Shown here: positions 27,457 to 35,503 of the stretch, piece by piece
How positions within the stretch are numbered: position 1 is the first letter of the stretch
How the letters are laid out: every line of letters begins with the position of its first letter
The notes under the pieces: generated by a model
What the model was told of the DNA's origin: nothing
Databases searched by the model: none
The model's input: the letters and a program-made list of their open reading frames with translations, nothing else
Source: UBA3263 sp964528425
Lineage (GTDB): Bacteria > Bacteroidota > Bacteroidia > Bacteroidales > Muribaculaceae
Assembly (NCBI GenBank): GCA_964528425.1
Contig: CAZGTD010000010.1
Span: 1-64,000 of the forward strand
DNA length: 64,000 bases
Direction: 5' to 3'
Translations under genes and position numbers: made by a program

Positions 27457-29478
27457 ATGCAAAATATGGAAACAATCGAAAAAAAACAAGGTTCTATCGG
27501 TGTTACTACCGAAAACATTTTCCCCGTAATTAAAAAATTCCTCTATAGCGACCACGAAATCTTTCTGCGCGAACTCGTAAGCAACGCCGTGGACGCAACT
27601 CAAAAACTTAAAACCCTGTCATCATTCGGCGAATTCAAAGGTGAGCTCGGCGATTTGAAAGTAACGGTAACCATTGATAAAGAAGCCGGCACACTCACGG
27701 TTTCTGACCATGGCATCGGCATGACTGCAGAAGATGTTGAAAAATACATCAACCAGATTGCCTTTTCCGGTGCCGAAGAATTTGTTAATAAATATAAGGA
27801 CACTGCAAACGGAATTATCGGCCACTTCGGCCTCGGCTTCTACTCGGCCTTCATGGTGTCGAACAAAGTGGAAATCCGCACCCTAAGTTATAAGGAAGGT
27901 GCCCAGGCCGTGCGCTGGGAATGCGACGGTTCTCCGGTCTATACCCTCGAACCGTGTGACAAGGAAACCCGCGGCACCGACATCATTCTGTATATCGATG
28001 ATGAAAGCAAGGAATTTCTCGAGCAGACCCGCATTGACACTCTGCTGCGCAAATATTGCCGCTTCCTTCCTGTCCCCGTTGAAAGCAACGGCGTAGTTAT
28101 CAACTCCACTGAGCCAACTTGGACCAAAAAGCCGGCAGACCTGACCGACAAGGATTACATTGATTTCTACCATGAGCTATATCCCGGTCAGGATGATCCT
28201 TTATTCTGGATTCACCTCAACGTTGACTATCCGTTTACTTTAACTGGTATTCTCTACTTCCCTAAGATTCACAATAATTTTGAGCTTACTAAAAACCGAA
28301 TTCAGCTCTATTCCAACCAGGTTTTCGTAACAGACTCGGTTGAAGGCGTAGTGCCTGAGTTCATGATGCTTCTTCAAGGTGTGATTGACTCGCCCGACAT
28401 TCCTCTGAACGTTAGCCGTAGCTACCTGCAGAGCGACTCGGCAGTTAAGAAAATCTCGGGCTACATCACCAAGAAGGTTGCCCAGCGCCTCGAAGATATT
28501 TTCAAGGCCGACCGCAAAGACTTTGAAGCCAAATGGGACGATATTAAGGTGTTCATTGAATACGGTATGCTGACCGACGATAAGTTCCGCGATGCGGCAA
28601 TGAACTTCTGCCTGCTCAAAGACACCGAAGGGAAGTACTATACTATCAACGAGTATAAAACCCTTATTGAAGCCAATCAGACAGATGCTCAGAAGCAGAT
28701 TGTGTTCCTCTACACCACCGACCCCACCGCACAGTTCTCGTATATCAACGAAGCTACTTCCAAAGGCTACAGCGTATTGGTTATGGATGGTCAGCTCGAC
28801 AGCCACTTCGTTGGCCTGCTCGAAACAAAAATCGAGGGCTCGCGGTTTGTACGCGTCGACTCTGATATTATCGATAAGCTTATAGACAAAGGCAACGCCA
28901 AATCGTCGAATCTGTCGGGCGCAACGCTCGAAATGATGTCGGGAATCTTCAAATCGCAGATTCCTAACGTTGAAAAGGCCGAATTCCTGGTGCAGCTTGA
29001 AGCCCTCAGCGCATCTTCGATGCCCGTAACCATAACCGTTAACGAATACATGCGCCGCATGAAGGAGATGGCCGCCATGCAGCCGGGCATGAACTTCTAC
29101 AGTCAGTTGCCCGATACTTATTCGCTGGTGGTCAACACCGAACATCCACTTGTAGCTAAAATTAAGGAAGAAGCTGAAAAAGCCATAGGCGAAGATATCA
29201 ATAAAGCATTCGCCGAACTCGGCGAAGCTGAAACCAAGCTCAATGCAGTCAATGCCGAAGTCAAAGACCATAAACCGACCGACGAACAGCAAAAGCAGAT
29301 TGACGAACTGCAAACGGCTATGGTTTCTTCCAGAACAGCAATAGCTGATAAAGCCAAGGAATTCGCTTCCAAGCAGCCGCTCGTGCGTCAGCTTATTGAC
29401 CTTGCTCTGCTTTCGACCGGAATGTTGCGTGGCCGCGAGTTGAGCGACTTTGTAAACCGTTCAGTATCTTTATTGTAA
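27457..29478 (+). CDS. htpG: Molecular chaperone HtpG (Hsp90)
   Basis: A 673-residue Hsp90. The GHKL ATPase domain shows FLRELVSNAVDATQKL, SDHGIGMTAEDV and GHFGLGFYSAFMV; the middle domain shows NRIQLYSNQVFV and NVSRSYLQSD; the C-terminal dimerisation domain follows. The segment near 580-640 is rich in Glu, Lys and Ala and probably helical. Translation may start at 27457 or at the second Met nine bases later. No CIRCE element or other heat-shock operator is visible in the 46-base gap upstream. dacB starts 3 bases after its stop. Confidence 0.96.
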   Translation: MQNMETIEKKQGSIGVTTENIFPVIKKFLYSDHEIFLRELVSNAVDATQKLKTLSSFGEFKGELGDLKVTVTIDKEAGTLTVSDHGIGMTAEDVEKYINQIAFSGAEEFVNKYKDTANGIIGHFGLGFYSAFMVSNKVEIRTLSYKEGAQAVRWECDGSPVYTLEPCDKETRGTDIILYIDDESKEFLEQTRIDTLLRKYCRFLPVPVESNGVVINSTEPTWTKKPADLTDKDYIDFYHELYPGQDDPLFWIHLNVDYPFTLTGILYFPKIHNNFELTKNRIQLYSNQVFVTDSVEGVVPEFMMLLQGVIDSPDIPLNVSRSYLQSDSAVKKISGYITKKVAQRLEDIFKADRKDFEAKWDDIKVFIEYGMLTDDKFRDAAMNFCLLKDTEGKYYTINEYKTLIEANQTDAQKQIVFLYTTDPTAQFSYINEATSKGYSVLVMDGQLDSHFVGLLETKIEGSRFVRVDSDIIDKLIDKGNAKSSNLSGATLEMMSGIFKSQIPNVEKAEFLVQLEALSASSMPVTITVNEYMRRMKEMAAMQPGMNFYSQLPDTYSLVVNTEHPLVAKIKEEAEKAIGEDINKAFAELGEAETKLNAVNAEVKDHKPTDEQQKQIDELQTAMVSSRTAIADKAKEFASKQPLVRQLIDLALLSTGMLRGRELSDFVNRSVSLL

Positions 29479-29481
29479 TAG

Positions 29482-30795
29482 ATGACCAAACACCTCATCA
29501 GCGCACTTATAGCGCTTGTTAGCGCGGGCATTGCTTTCGGGCAGTGTCCGCTAACATTTGTTGGGGCCGAGCAGGCCCAGATAGGAATTTATGTGGCTCC
29601 GCTTTCGGGAGGCGATCCCACGGTTGCATATAATTCCGAAGTTTTAATGACCCCGGCATCGGTTATGAAGTCGGTAACCGTTGCCGCCGCCCTAAAGAAA
29701 TATGGCGGCGACTACAGATGGAAAACCACCGTTAGCGCCGCCGGCAACATCAGCCAAGGCACTCTCCACGGCAACCTTGTCATTACCGGCTCGGGTGACC
29801 CTACGCTCGGCTCGGTTGAGTTCAATAAAGAACGTGAGGGATTCCTGACTGCCCTGAAAAATGCCGCCGCCGGCTATGGTTTCACCCAAATCACCGGCGC
29901 GGCAATCGAGTCGGAATCTTGGCCTGACCAAGGGGCCGTAGAATCATGGGAGATTGAAGATATTCCGGGTATCGACGGCGCCGGTTTCTATTCGCTGAAC
30001 TGGCGCGACAACGTGTTTACCCTGTCGGTTCCCTCCTGGAAAACATTCCCCGAAATTCCCGGGCTCAAGATTATTCAACAGCCCAACAGCACTTACCTGC
30101 ATTTCTTCCGCAATCCGGGCAGCTATGACTTGGTGGTTTCAGGGTCGCTTGGCCGTCACCAAAAATCGGCCACTCTGAAGTGCTCGATGCCCTACCCGCC
30201 CGCGGTTCTGCTCAACGAAGTAACCAAGCAGTTTAATGGCGCGCAACCGGCCGAAAAAAGCAACAATTCATCGCTGATTCTCGAATATTACTCACCGCGG
30301 TTAAGAAGTGTGACCCGCTCGTTGATGGTGCGCTCAGACAATCAGATGGCCGAGGCCACATTGCGCCTGCTCGCGCCGCGCCAGACCCGCAAAACGGCAA
30401 TTGCTGTCGAGCGGAACATATTAACCAATATGGGTGTCGACTTGCGCGGTTGCAGAATCGCCGACGGCAGCGGCCTTTCGCGCCACAACGCAATCTCCCC
30501 GCGCCAGCTCGGCGAAGTGTTGCGCGCAATGGCCGACAACAGCGACTACGTCGGCTCCTTTGCCCGCGTTGGCTTGGACGGCACCGTGCGTAACTTTATG
30601 CGCGACAGCACATGTCGCGACAACTATTGCCTCAAGTCCGGGTCGATGACCGGGGTTGTGTGCTATGTAGGCTATCGGCTCGACCCGCAGACCAAAGCCC
30701 CCACCCACGCCGTGGCCATAATGATAAACAACGCGCCCGACCAAAAGGCTGCGCGCGCTGCGATATCATCGTTTCTCGATGCTCTGCTGTTTTAA
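29482..30795 (+). CDS. dacB: D-alanyl-D-alanine carboxypeptidase/endopeptidase, PBP4 type (S13)
   Basis: A 437-residue periplasmic penicillin-binding protein with a signal peptide (about 1-20). The three active-site motifs are present: SxxK as SVMK (60-63), SDN (285-287) and KSGS (385-388, the KTG equivalent). An insertion domain typical of PBP4 lies between the first two motifs. It trims or cleaves murein cross-links. It begins 3 bases after htpG, so the two are cotranscribed. Its end overlaps the convergent sugar-kinase fusion gene by 4 bases. Confidence 0.93.
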   Translation: MTKHLISALIALVSAGIAFGQCPLTFVGAEQAQIGIYVAPLSGGDPTVAYNSEVLMTPASVMKSVTVAAALKKYGGDYRWKTTVSAAGNISQGTLHGNLVITGSGDPTLGSVEFNKEREGFLTALKNAAAGYGFTQITGAAIESESWPDQGAVESWEIEDIPGIDGAGFYSLNWRDNVFTLSVPSWKTFPEIPGLKIIQQPNSTYLHFFRNPGSYDLVVSGSLGRHQKSATLKCSMPYPPAVLLNEVTKQFNGAQPAEKSNNSSLILEYYSPRLRSVTRSLMVRSDNQMAEATLRLLAPRQTRKTAIAVERNILTNMGVDLRGCRIADGSGLSRHNAISPRQLGEVLRAMADNSDYVGSFARVGLDGTVRNFMRDSTCRDNYCLKSGSMTGVVCYVGYRLDPQTKAPTHAVAIMINNAPDQKAARAAISSFLDALLF

Positions 30796-31973
30796 ATCGA
30801 GTCTTTGCGTCGGATTTTAAGCGGATGCGCACCCTCGGGAAGAGGGCCATCGATAACTAACGCGAGATAACCCCCGCCGCCGGCACCGGCAAGCTTATGC
30901 GCTAATGACTTATCAGCATACTTGTCTATATAATCCTGCACCCCGTCGGCAACCATCGCCGGGAACATTGAAATCTGCGCGTCAAATGAATCCTGATATG
31001 CCTTGGCAAATGCAGGCAGGTCGCGTGACTTGATGGCCTCCCAGCAGCGGCCGGCTGCATCGGCCAAGGCCTTAACCTTTTGCGGGGTGATATCTTTGCC
31101 TTCAACTACCGAACAGCCTGGTCGGCGTGGAAACATCGGAACAAGACACAGATGCTGCTCAAGCCACTGCAAAGTCCCCTCATCAGTTATTGACTCAATT
31201 TTCGATGGCCAGTATGTACTATCGTAATAGTGGCGGTTCAGTCCCGACATACAAATCCCGATAGCATCCTGGGCGCCGGAAATGTGGCCCTTATCCTCCT
31301 CCGGATCATTTTCGAAGCAAAACAGCAGCCGCGCAAGCATCTCTTCATTATAGTTTGGCAGCTGATAAGGCCAAATTTTGCGTGCCGCGTTTCTGGTTGA
31401 AGTCGACATGCCGCCGCGCTCCATATACTCTTCAACAGGCTCAAGCGATATTGTCAGCGCCCACCCCGGATGATATTGGCTAACATATGGCTGATCAATC
31501 CATGTTCCAGCCAGGTCCAGACGATATGGAAGCTGCGAGGCTACTCCGCTTCGTAAACTCGTTGTTGAACGCGCTTGCAATCCTTTTTCAGGTTCACGTT
31601 CAAGCACAACGTATTTAATTCCACGCTCCTCGCAGAACTTGCGTTTCGTTTCATTGCCGCCGTCGCTGTTAACAACAAAAACATCCGGTTTTACCATATC
31701 CAGCGTGTCGACAAAATCCATGATTCCCGATCCGCGGTTAATCCATGCGTCCGTTACGTAGCGAATTGCTTTTACCATGTATAGGCGTTCTTTTTCGCTA
31801 TAAACGGTTTTACGGTGCTTGAGTTCCTCAATTGTGGCATCAGAACCTATGCCCACATACAGATCGCCATATTGTGCCGCCTCTTTAAAGAAAGCGACAT
31901 GACCGGAATGAAGCATGTCGTAACACCCCGACACAAAAACTTTTGGCCGGGTATTTTGATTATCTTTTGACAT
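30792..31973 (-). CDS. Nucleotidyltransferase-GHMP kinase fusion, putative sugar activation enzyme
   Basis: A 393-residue two-domain protein. Residues 10-142 are a cytidylyltransferase-like nucleotidyltransferase with HSGH (22-25) and the STTSLR motif (136-141). Residues 147-393 look like a compact GHMP kinase: RLDLAGTWID (151-160) matches motif 1, GGMSTSTRNAA (187-197) motif 2, GAQDAIG (233-239) resembles heptose-kinase-type GHMP proteins, and AGAGGGGYLALV (362-373) is motif 3. Only ~30 residues separate motifs 1 and 2, far fewer than usual. The fusion could phosphorylate a sugar and attach a nucleotide. It overlaps the permease gene by 14 bases, which suggests the permease brings in the substrate. 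The actual sugar and nucleotide are unknown. Confidence 0.8.
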   Translation of the reverse strand: MSKDNQNTRPKVFVSGCYDMLHSGHVAFFKEAAQYGDLYVGIGSDATIEELKHRKTVYSEKERLYMVKAIRYVTDAWINRGSGIMDFVDTLDMVKPDVFVVNSDGGNETKRKFCEERGIKYVVLEREPEKGLQARSTTSLRSGVASQLPYRLDLAGTWIDQPYVSQYHPGWALTISLEPVEEYMERGGMSTSTRNAARKIWPYQLPNYNEEMLARLLFCFENDPEEDKGHISGAQDAIGICMSGLNRHYYDSTYWPSKIESITDEGTLQWLEQHLCLVPMFPRRPGCSVVEGKDITPQKVKALADAAGRCWEAIKSRDLPAFAKAYQDSFDAQISMFPAMVADGVQDYIDKYADKSLAHKLAGAGGGGYLALVIDGPLPEGAHPLKIRRKDSI

Positions 31974-33210
31974 TTACAACCGAATAAATAAGAATAACAA
32001 AGAAACACACCAGAGGAACGGCAAAAGATACGGAAACATTCCCGCTTACGTCGCTGATATAACCTTGCAAGGGTGTTACAAGGGCCCCTCCGACAATTGA
32101 CATTATCAACCCCGACGATGCAAGTTTAGCGGTCGAGCCGGTTATTCCGTTTAGTGCCATTCCATAAATGGTAGGAAACATAAGGCTCATAAAGGCTGAG
32201 ATAAACACCAGTCCGATAATCGAAGTCAAACCCGAACCAAGAATCACGGTCAAGGTCGCAATTATAGCTCCCACAGTCGCTACCACCATCAATTTCGCTG
32301 GTTTTACAGTCTTCATAAGCCATGTAAACAGGAAGCGACAAAGAGTAAACAATACTATAGCGATAAGAAAATAATCGCTCGCAGCTGCTTCGCGAATTCC
32401 GAGCTCATTCATGGTCAGACGAATCGAAAAGGACCACACGCAAGTTTGAGCTCCAACATAAAAAAATTGGGCAACAACTCCATAGCGATAGCGGCTATTA
32501 TTCCATAGCGACCTGATTATACTACTTACCGGTGAGTCAAGACGGGACGTGTCGCGCTCACCCGGCATCTTTGCCAAAGCAATAACAATTGTAAGAACAA
32601 TCAGGACAATGCCAATCAGCATATACGTTTCCGAAACAGCATTGAATTCACGGTGTTGGAGGGCCGAGAGCGCCTCGGCCGACATTGCTCCGCGCTCTTC
32701 GGCACCGGCTTCGTGAAGTTGCGAAAGTATGAGAAACCTGCTTAAAAAAATACCGGCTACTGCACCGAGAGGATTAAACGCCTGAGCGATATTCAACCTG
32801 CGAGTTGCCGTTTCGGGGCTGCCAAGCTCCATTATAAGCGGGTTAGCGGTGGTTTCAAGTATCGCGCAACCACCGGCCATAACATAAATTGCCAGCAGAA
32901 AAAAGGAGTAGCTCCCCTCATTACCGGCCGGCGTAAACAGCATAGTTCCCAAAGCATATAAAATCAACCCGACAATAATTCCGCTCTTATAGCTGAACCT
33001 GCGGATAAACAATGCCGCCGGAACCGCAAAGCAGAAATATGAACCATAAAAGGCAAACTGCACCAGCGAAGTCTGTAGGTCGCTAATCGACATGATTCGC
33101 TTGAAAGCAGCCAGCAACGTATCGTTCATATTGTTAGCCACGCCCCATAATAAAAAGAGCATGGTAACCAGTATGAAGGGCAGAGTATATGACTTACGGG
33201 AAATACTCAT
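31960..33210 (-). CDS. fucP: L-fucose permease-type MFS sugar transporter
   Basis: A 416-residue, twelve-TM major facilitator of the FHS/FucP subfamily, which imports L-fucose and related sugars with protons. Family marks are LLWGVANNMNDTL in TM1, QTSLVQFAFYGSYF, GGCAILETTANPLI, RLNIAQAFNPLGAVAG and the C-terminal LMFPTIYGMALNG. The substrate could be fucose, galactose, glucose or mannose, as several FHS members differ. The gene overlaps upp (4 bases) and the kinase fusion (14 bases). No fucI, fucA or classic fucK is in the window, so a normal fucose catabolic operon is not supported here. Confidence 0.88.
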   Translation of the reverse strand: MSISRKSYTLPFILVTMLFLLWGVANNMNDTLLAAFKRIMSISDLQTSLVQFAFYGSYFCFAVPAALFIRRFSYKSGIIVGLILYALGTMLFTPAGNEGSYSFFLLAIYVMAGGCAILETTANPLIMELGSPETATRRLNIAQAFNPLGAVAGIFLSRFLILSQLHEAGAEERGAMSAEALSALQHREFNAVSETYMLIGIVLIVLTIVIALAKMPGERDTSRLDSPVSSIIRSLWNNSRYRYGVVAQFFYVGAQTCVWSFSIRLTMNELGIREAAASDYFLIAIVLFTLCRFLFTWLMKTVKPAKLMVVATVGAIIATLTVILGSGLTSIIGLVFISAFMSLMFPTIYGMALNGITGSTAKLASSGLIMSIVGGALVTPLQGYISDVSGNVSVSFAVPLVCFFVILIYSVVNVKR

Positions 33211-33860
33211 AATTTCTCGCCGTAGGCAAGGTCGCCGGCATCGCCCAGACCGGGCACAATATAAGAATGGTCGTTTATTTCCGGATCAATGGCCGCACAC
33301 CAAACCGTGGTTTTATCTTCAGGAAAAGTCTTCTTTATGTATTCGATAGCAGCTTCCGATGCAATAACCGATGCAACATGAATATGATCCGGATTCCCCT
33401 TAGTCAAAAGAGCCCTATAGCTCAACTCCATAGAGGTGCCGGTAGCAAGCATGGGGTCACACAAAATAACCGTTTTGCCTGTCAAATCAGGCGAAGCTAT
33501 ATACTCAATGAAAACGTCAAAGTTCTCTTTCTCCTTATATTTTCTATATGCTGAAACAAATGCGTTTCCGGCATGATCGAAATAATTGAGGAAACCCTGA
33601 TGGAAAGGAAGACCCGCACGGAAAATAGTTGCAAGAACTACTTTTTCGGAAAGTTCCATGCAAACACAAGGAGCCAAGGGTGTTTGTATTTCTCGGGCGG
33701 AATATTCAAGCTCTTTCGAAATTTCATAGGCCATAATTTCGCCTATGCGTTCCAGATTGCGTCGGAAACGGAGCATATCCGAATGAACGTTAACATCGCG
33801 TAGCTCCATCATATACTGGCTCAGGAGCGAATTGTTTTCAGTAAGATTATTAATTTTCAT
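33207..33860 (-). CDS. upp: Uracil phosphoribosyltransferase
   Basis: A 217-residue enzyme making UMP from uracil and PRPP. The PRPP loop DPMLATGTS and the uracil-binding C-terminus with YIVPGLGDAGD are intact, as is AGLPFHQG. It lies 5 bases after a beta-barrel gene and overlaps the permease gene by 4, an unusual operon position for a pyrimidine salvage gene. UMP supply could support nucleotide-sugar formation, but that is inference. Confidence 0.95.
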   Translation of the reverse strand: MKINNLTENNSLLSQYMMELRDVNVHSDMLRFRRNLERIGEIMAYEISKELEYSAREIQTPLAPCVCMELSEKVVLATIFRAGLPFHQGFLNYFDHAGNAFVSAYRKYKEKENFDVFIEYIASPDLTGKTVILCDPMLATGTSMELSYRALLTKGNPDHIHVASVIASEAAIEYIKKTFPEDKTTVWCAAIDPEINDHSYIVPGLGDAGDLAYGEKL

Positions 33861-33865
33861 ATTTC

Positions 33866-35503
33866 TTAGAATTTATAAGCGGCACCAACCATTCCCATGA
33901 TTCCCTGACAAGGAACCGCGGGGCCAAGATACCAGTTCTTATTAAGCAAGTTTTCACCCTTGGCGAAAACCGACCAGCGGCGGTCGATATTATAATTTAT
34001 TGAAGCGGAGAGATTTGAAATATTTAGCAGATTCAGGTTCTTATCTGACCCGAGAGTCTTTTGACGTCCCGAACGCAAATGATAACCAACCCCTATTTCA
34101 AGTTGCTTAATGGGGCGAACTGCCAAGTTGGCCGTAAGGTTGAGCTTGGCGTGGTCGCGCCAAATGGCATATCCTCTTTCGTAATTGCCGCGCGGACTCT
34201 CTGCCATATCCAATCGCACGGCAACCGACAATATCCTGCGCCAATCATAGTTGACTGCACCACCCCATCGAAAGCCTTTCACGTCCATAGCCTGCATATA
34301 GCCCGTTTCTACTGCGGGCATATACCAGTCGTAAGCAACATCGTAGCCGCCGAAAAATTGAATTGAAAACGCGCGCACGGGGCCTACCGTTATACCGACT
34401 TCGCCACTATAAATGCGAGAAATCCCGGTATCGAAATCAGGCAAAAGGTAAGGTTGCTCATCCAGCAGAGAACCGCGGTAATTATCAACCATACGCCCCG
34501 AAAGCTTTCCCCAGGCATTGAACATTGCCGAGGGTCGCCATACTATATTCAAATCGGGGCTGACAAGTAGTGATTTACTCGACTTGCAATTACCGGTCTT
34601 AATATCCACGTCGGCACCAACAGAAAGATTAAAAGTACTGATATTAAAGCAATAACGCGGAAGAATGTGAAGAATGCCTTTATTGCCTGTTATAACTGAA
34701 TTGTCTAACGAAAAGCCAAGGTCAATGCGCCAGACCGATTTTGTCGACGATCGCCACGCGCCGGAAGCGGAAAGACGTCCGCGGTTATTTGTTGCATCCC
34801 CCTTACCGAAATATACCATGGAATAGTCGGCTGCAATAGAGTAATCGAAATTATTAACGGTAGAACTCCAACCTAATTTCAAATTGGCTCTATTAGCGTT
34901 TATTTCATGTTTATCCGTAGCCGGAGGCTGCTGCAGCAAAAGAATCGGGAAATTATATCCCTGATACTGGTAAAGCAACGAAGCATCGAGGATACCGTTA
35001 CCGGCCGACCAGCGTAAATCTGCTCCGCCCAGTACGGCCTGACGGCGAAAACAGACTTTACCGTCATAATTCTTCATAAACTCAGGCAAACCTGCATAAG
35101 TGCGCTTATAACTCATTCCGTTGAACTGAGCATAAACGTCGGTCGTCAGAGTCGGTCTATCAACTACTCTATAGCCCAGTGACCCGTTGAGATTATAAAT
35201 CGGCCCGTAGCCTAACATAGCATAACCGCGCCATGGATAAACAGGCGACTGATCAAGATATCCGGTCGCGTCAAGCGGATTGATAAACGGTGAAATCTGC
35301 GTCGGAACGAACCGCGATGCTACCGGCAGGCGACCTGCTTCTACTTTCGGCAACGATAGCTGCGGAAGCATGCGCAAACGGGTTGCCGCACGCTCTTCGG
35401 GCACAACCTCATGGTTTACCGTGATTTCAGTATTTAGATTCTGGGCAAATGCCGGCAGCGAAATAATAGTAAATATATATGAAATAAACTTTTGTTTCAT
35501 CAT
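33866..35503 (-). CDS. Outer-membrane beta-barrel protein (plugless TonB-receptor-like)
   Basis: A 545-residue protein with a signal peptide (about 1-20, ending AFAQ) and many alternating aromatic beta strands. The C-terminal half (YNIDRRWSVFAKGENLLNKN and the final GMVGAAYKF) is close to TonB-dependent receptor barrels. No plug domain or TonB box is seen and the length is short for a receptor. Its ATG overlaps the large TPR gene by 4 bases, a coupling that suggests barrel and TPR protein work together. Substrate unknown. Confidence 0.8.
   Translation of the reverse strand: MMKQKFISYIFTIISLPAFAQNLNTEITVNHEVVPEERAATRLRMLPQLSLPKVEAGRLPVASRFVPTQISPFINPLDATGYLDQSPVYPWRGYAMLGYGPIYNLNGSLGYRVVDRPTLTTDVYAQFNGMSYKRTYAGLPEFMKNYDGKVCFRRQAVLGGADLRWSAGNGILDASLLYQYQGYNFPILLLQQPPATDKHEINANRANLKLGWSSTVNNFDYSIAADYSMVYFGKGDATNNRGRLSASGAWRSSTKSVWRIDLGFSLDNSVITGNKGILHILPRYCFNISTFNLSVGADVDIKTGNCKSSKSLLVSPDLNIVWRPSAMFNAWGKLSGRMVDNYRGSLLDEQPYLLPDFDTGISRIYSGEVGITVGPVRAFSIQFFGGYDVAYDWYMPAVETGYMQAMDVKGFRWGGAVNYDWRRILSVAVRLDMAESPRGNYERGYAIWRDHAKLNLTANLAVRPIKQLEIGVGYHLRSGRQKTLGSDKNLNLLNISNLSASINYNIDRRWSVFAKGENLLNKNWYLGPAVPCQGIMGMVGAAYKF

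Noticed and set aside
28240..29313. Long minus-strand open frame (357 codons) opposite htpG
   Set aside because: Translation is rich in Phe, Gly, Val and His with no family signature, as expected for the complement of htpG codons.
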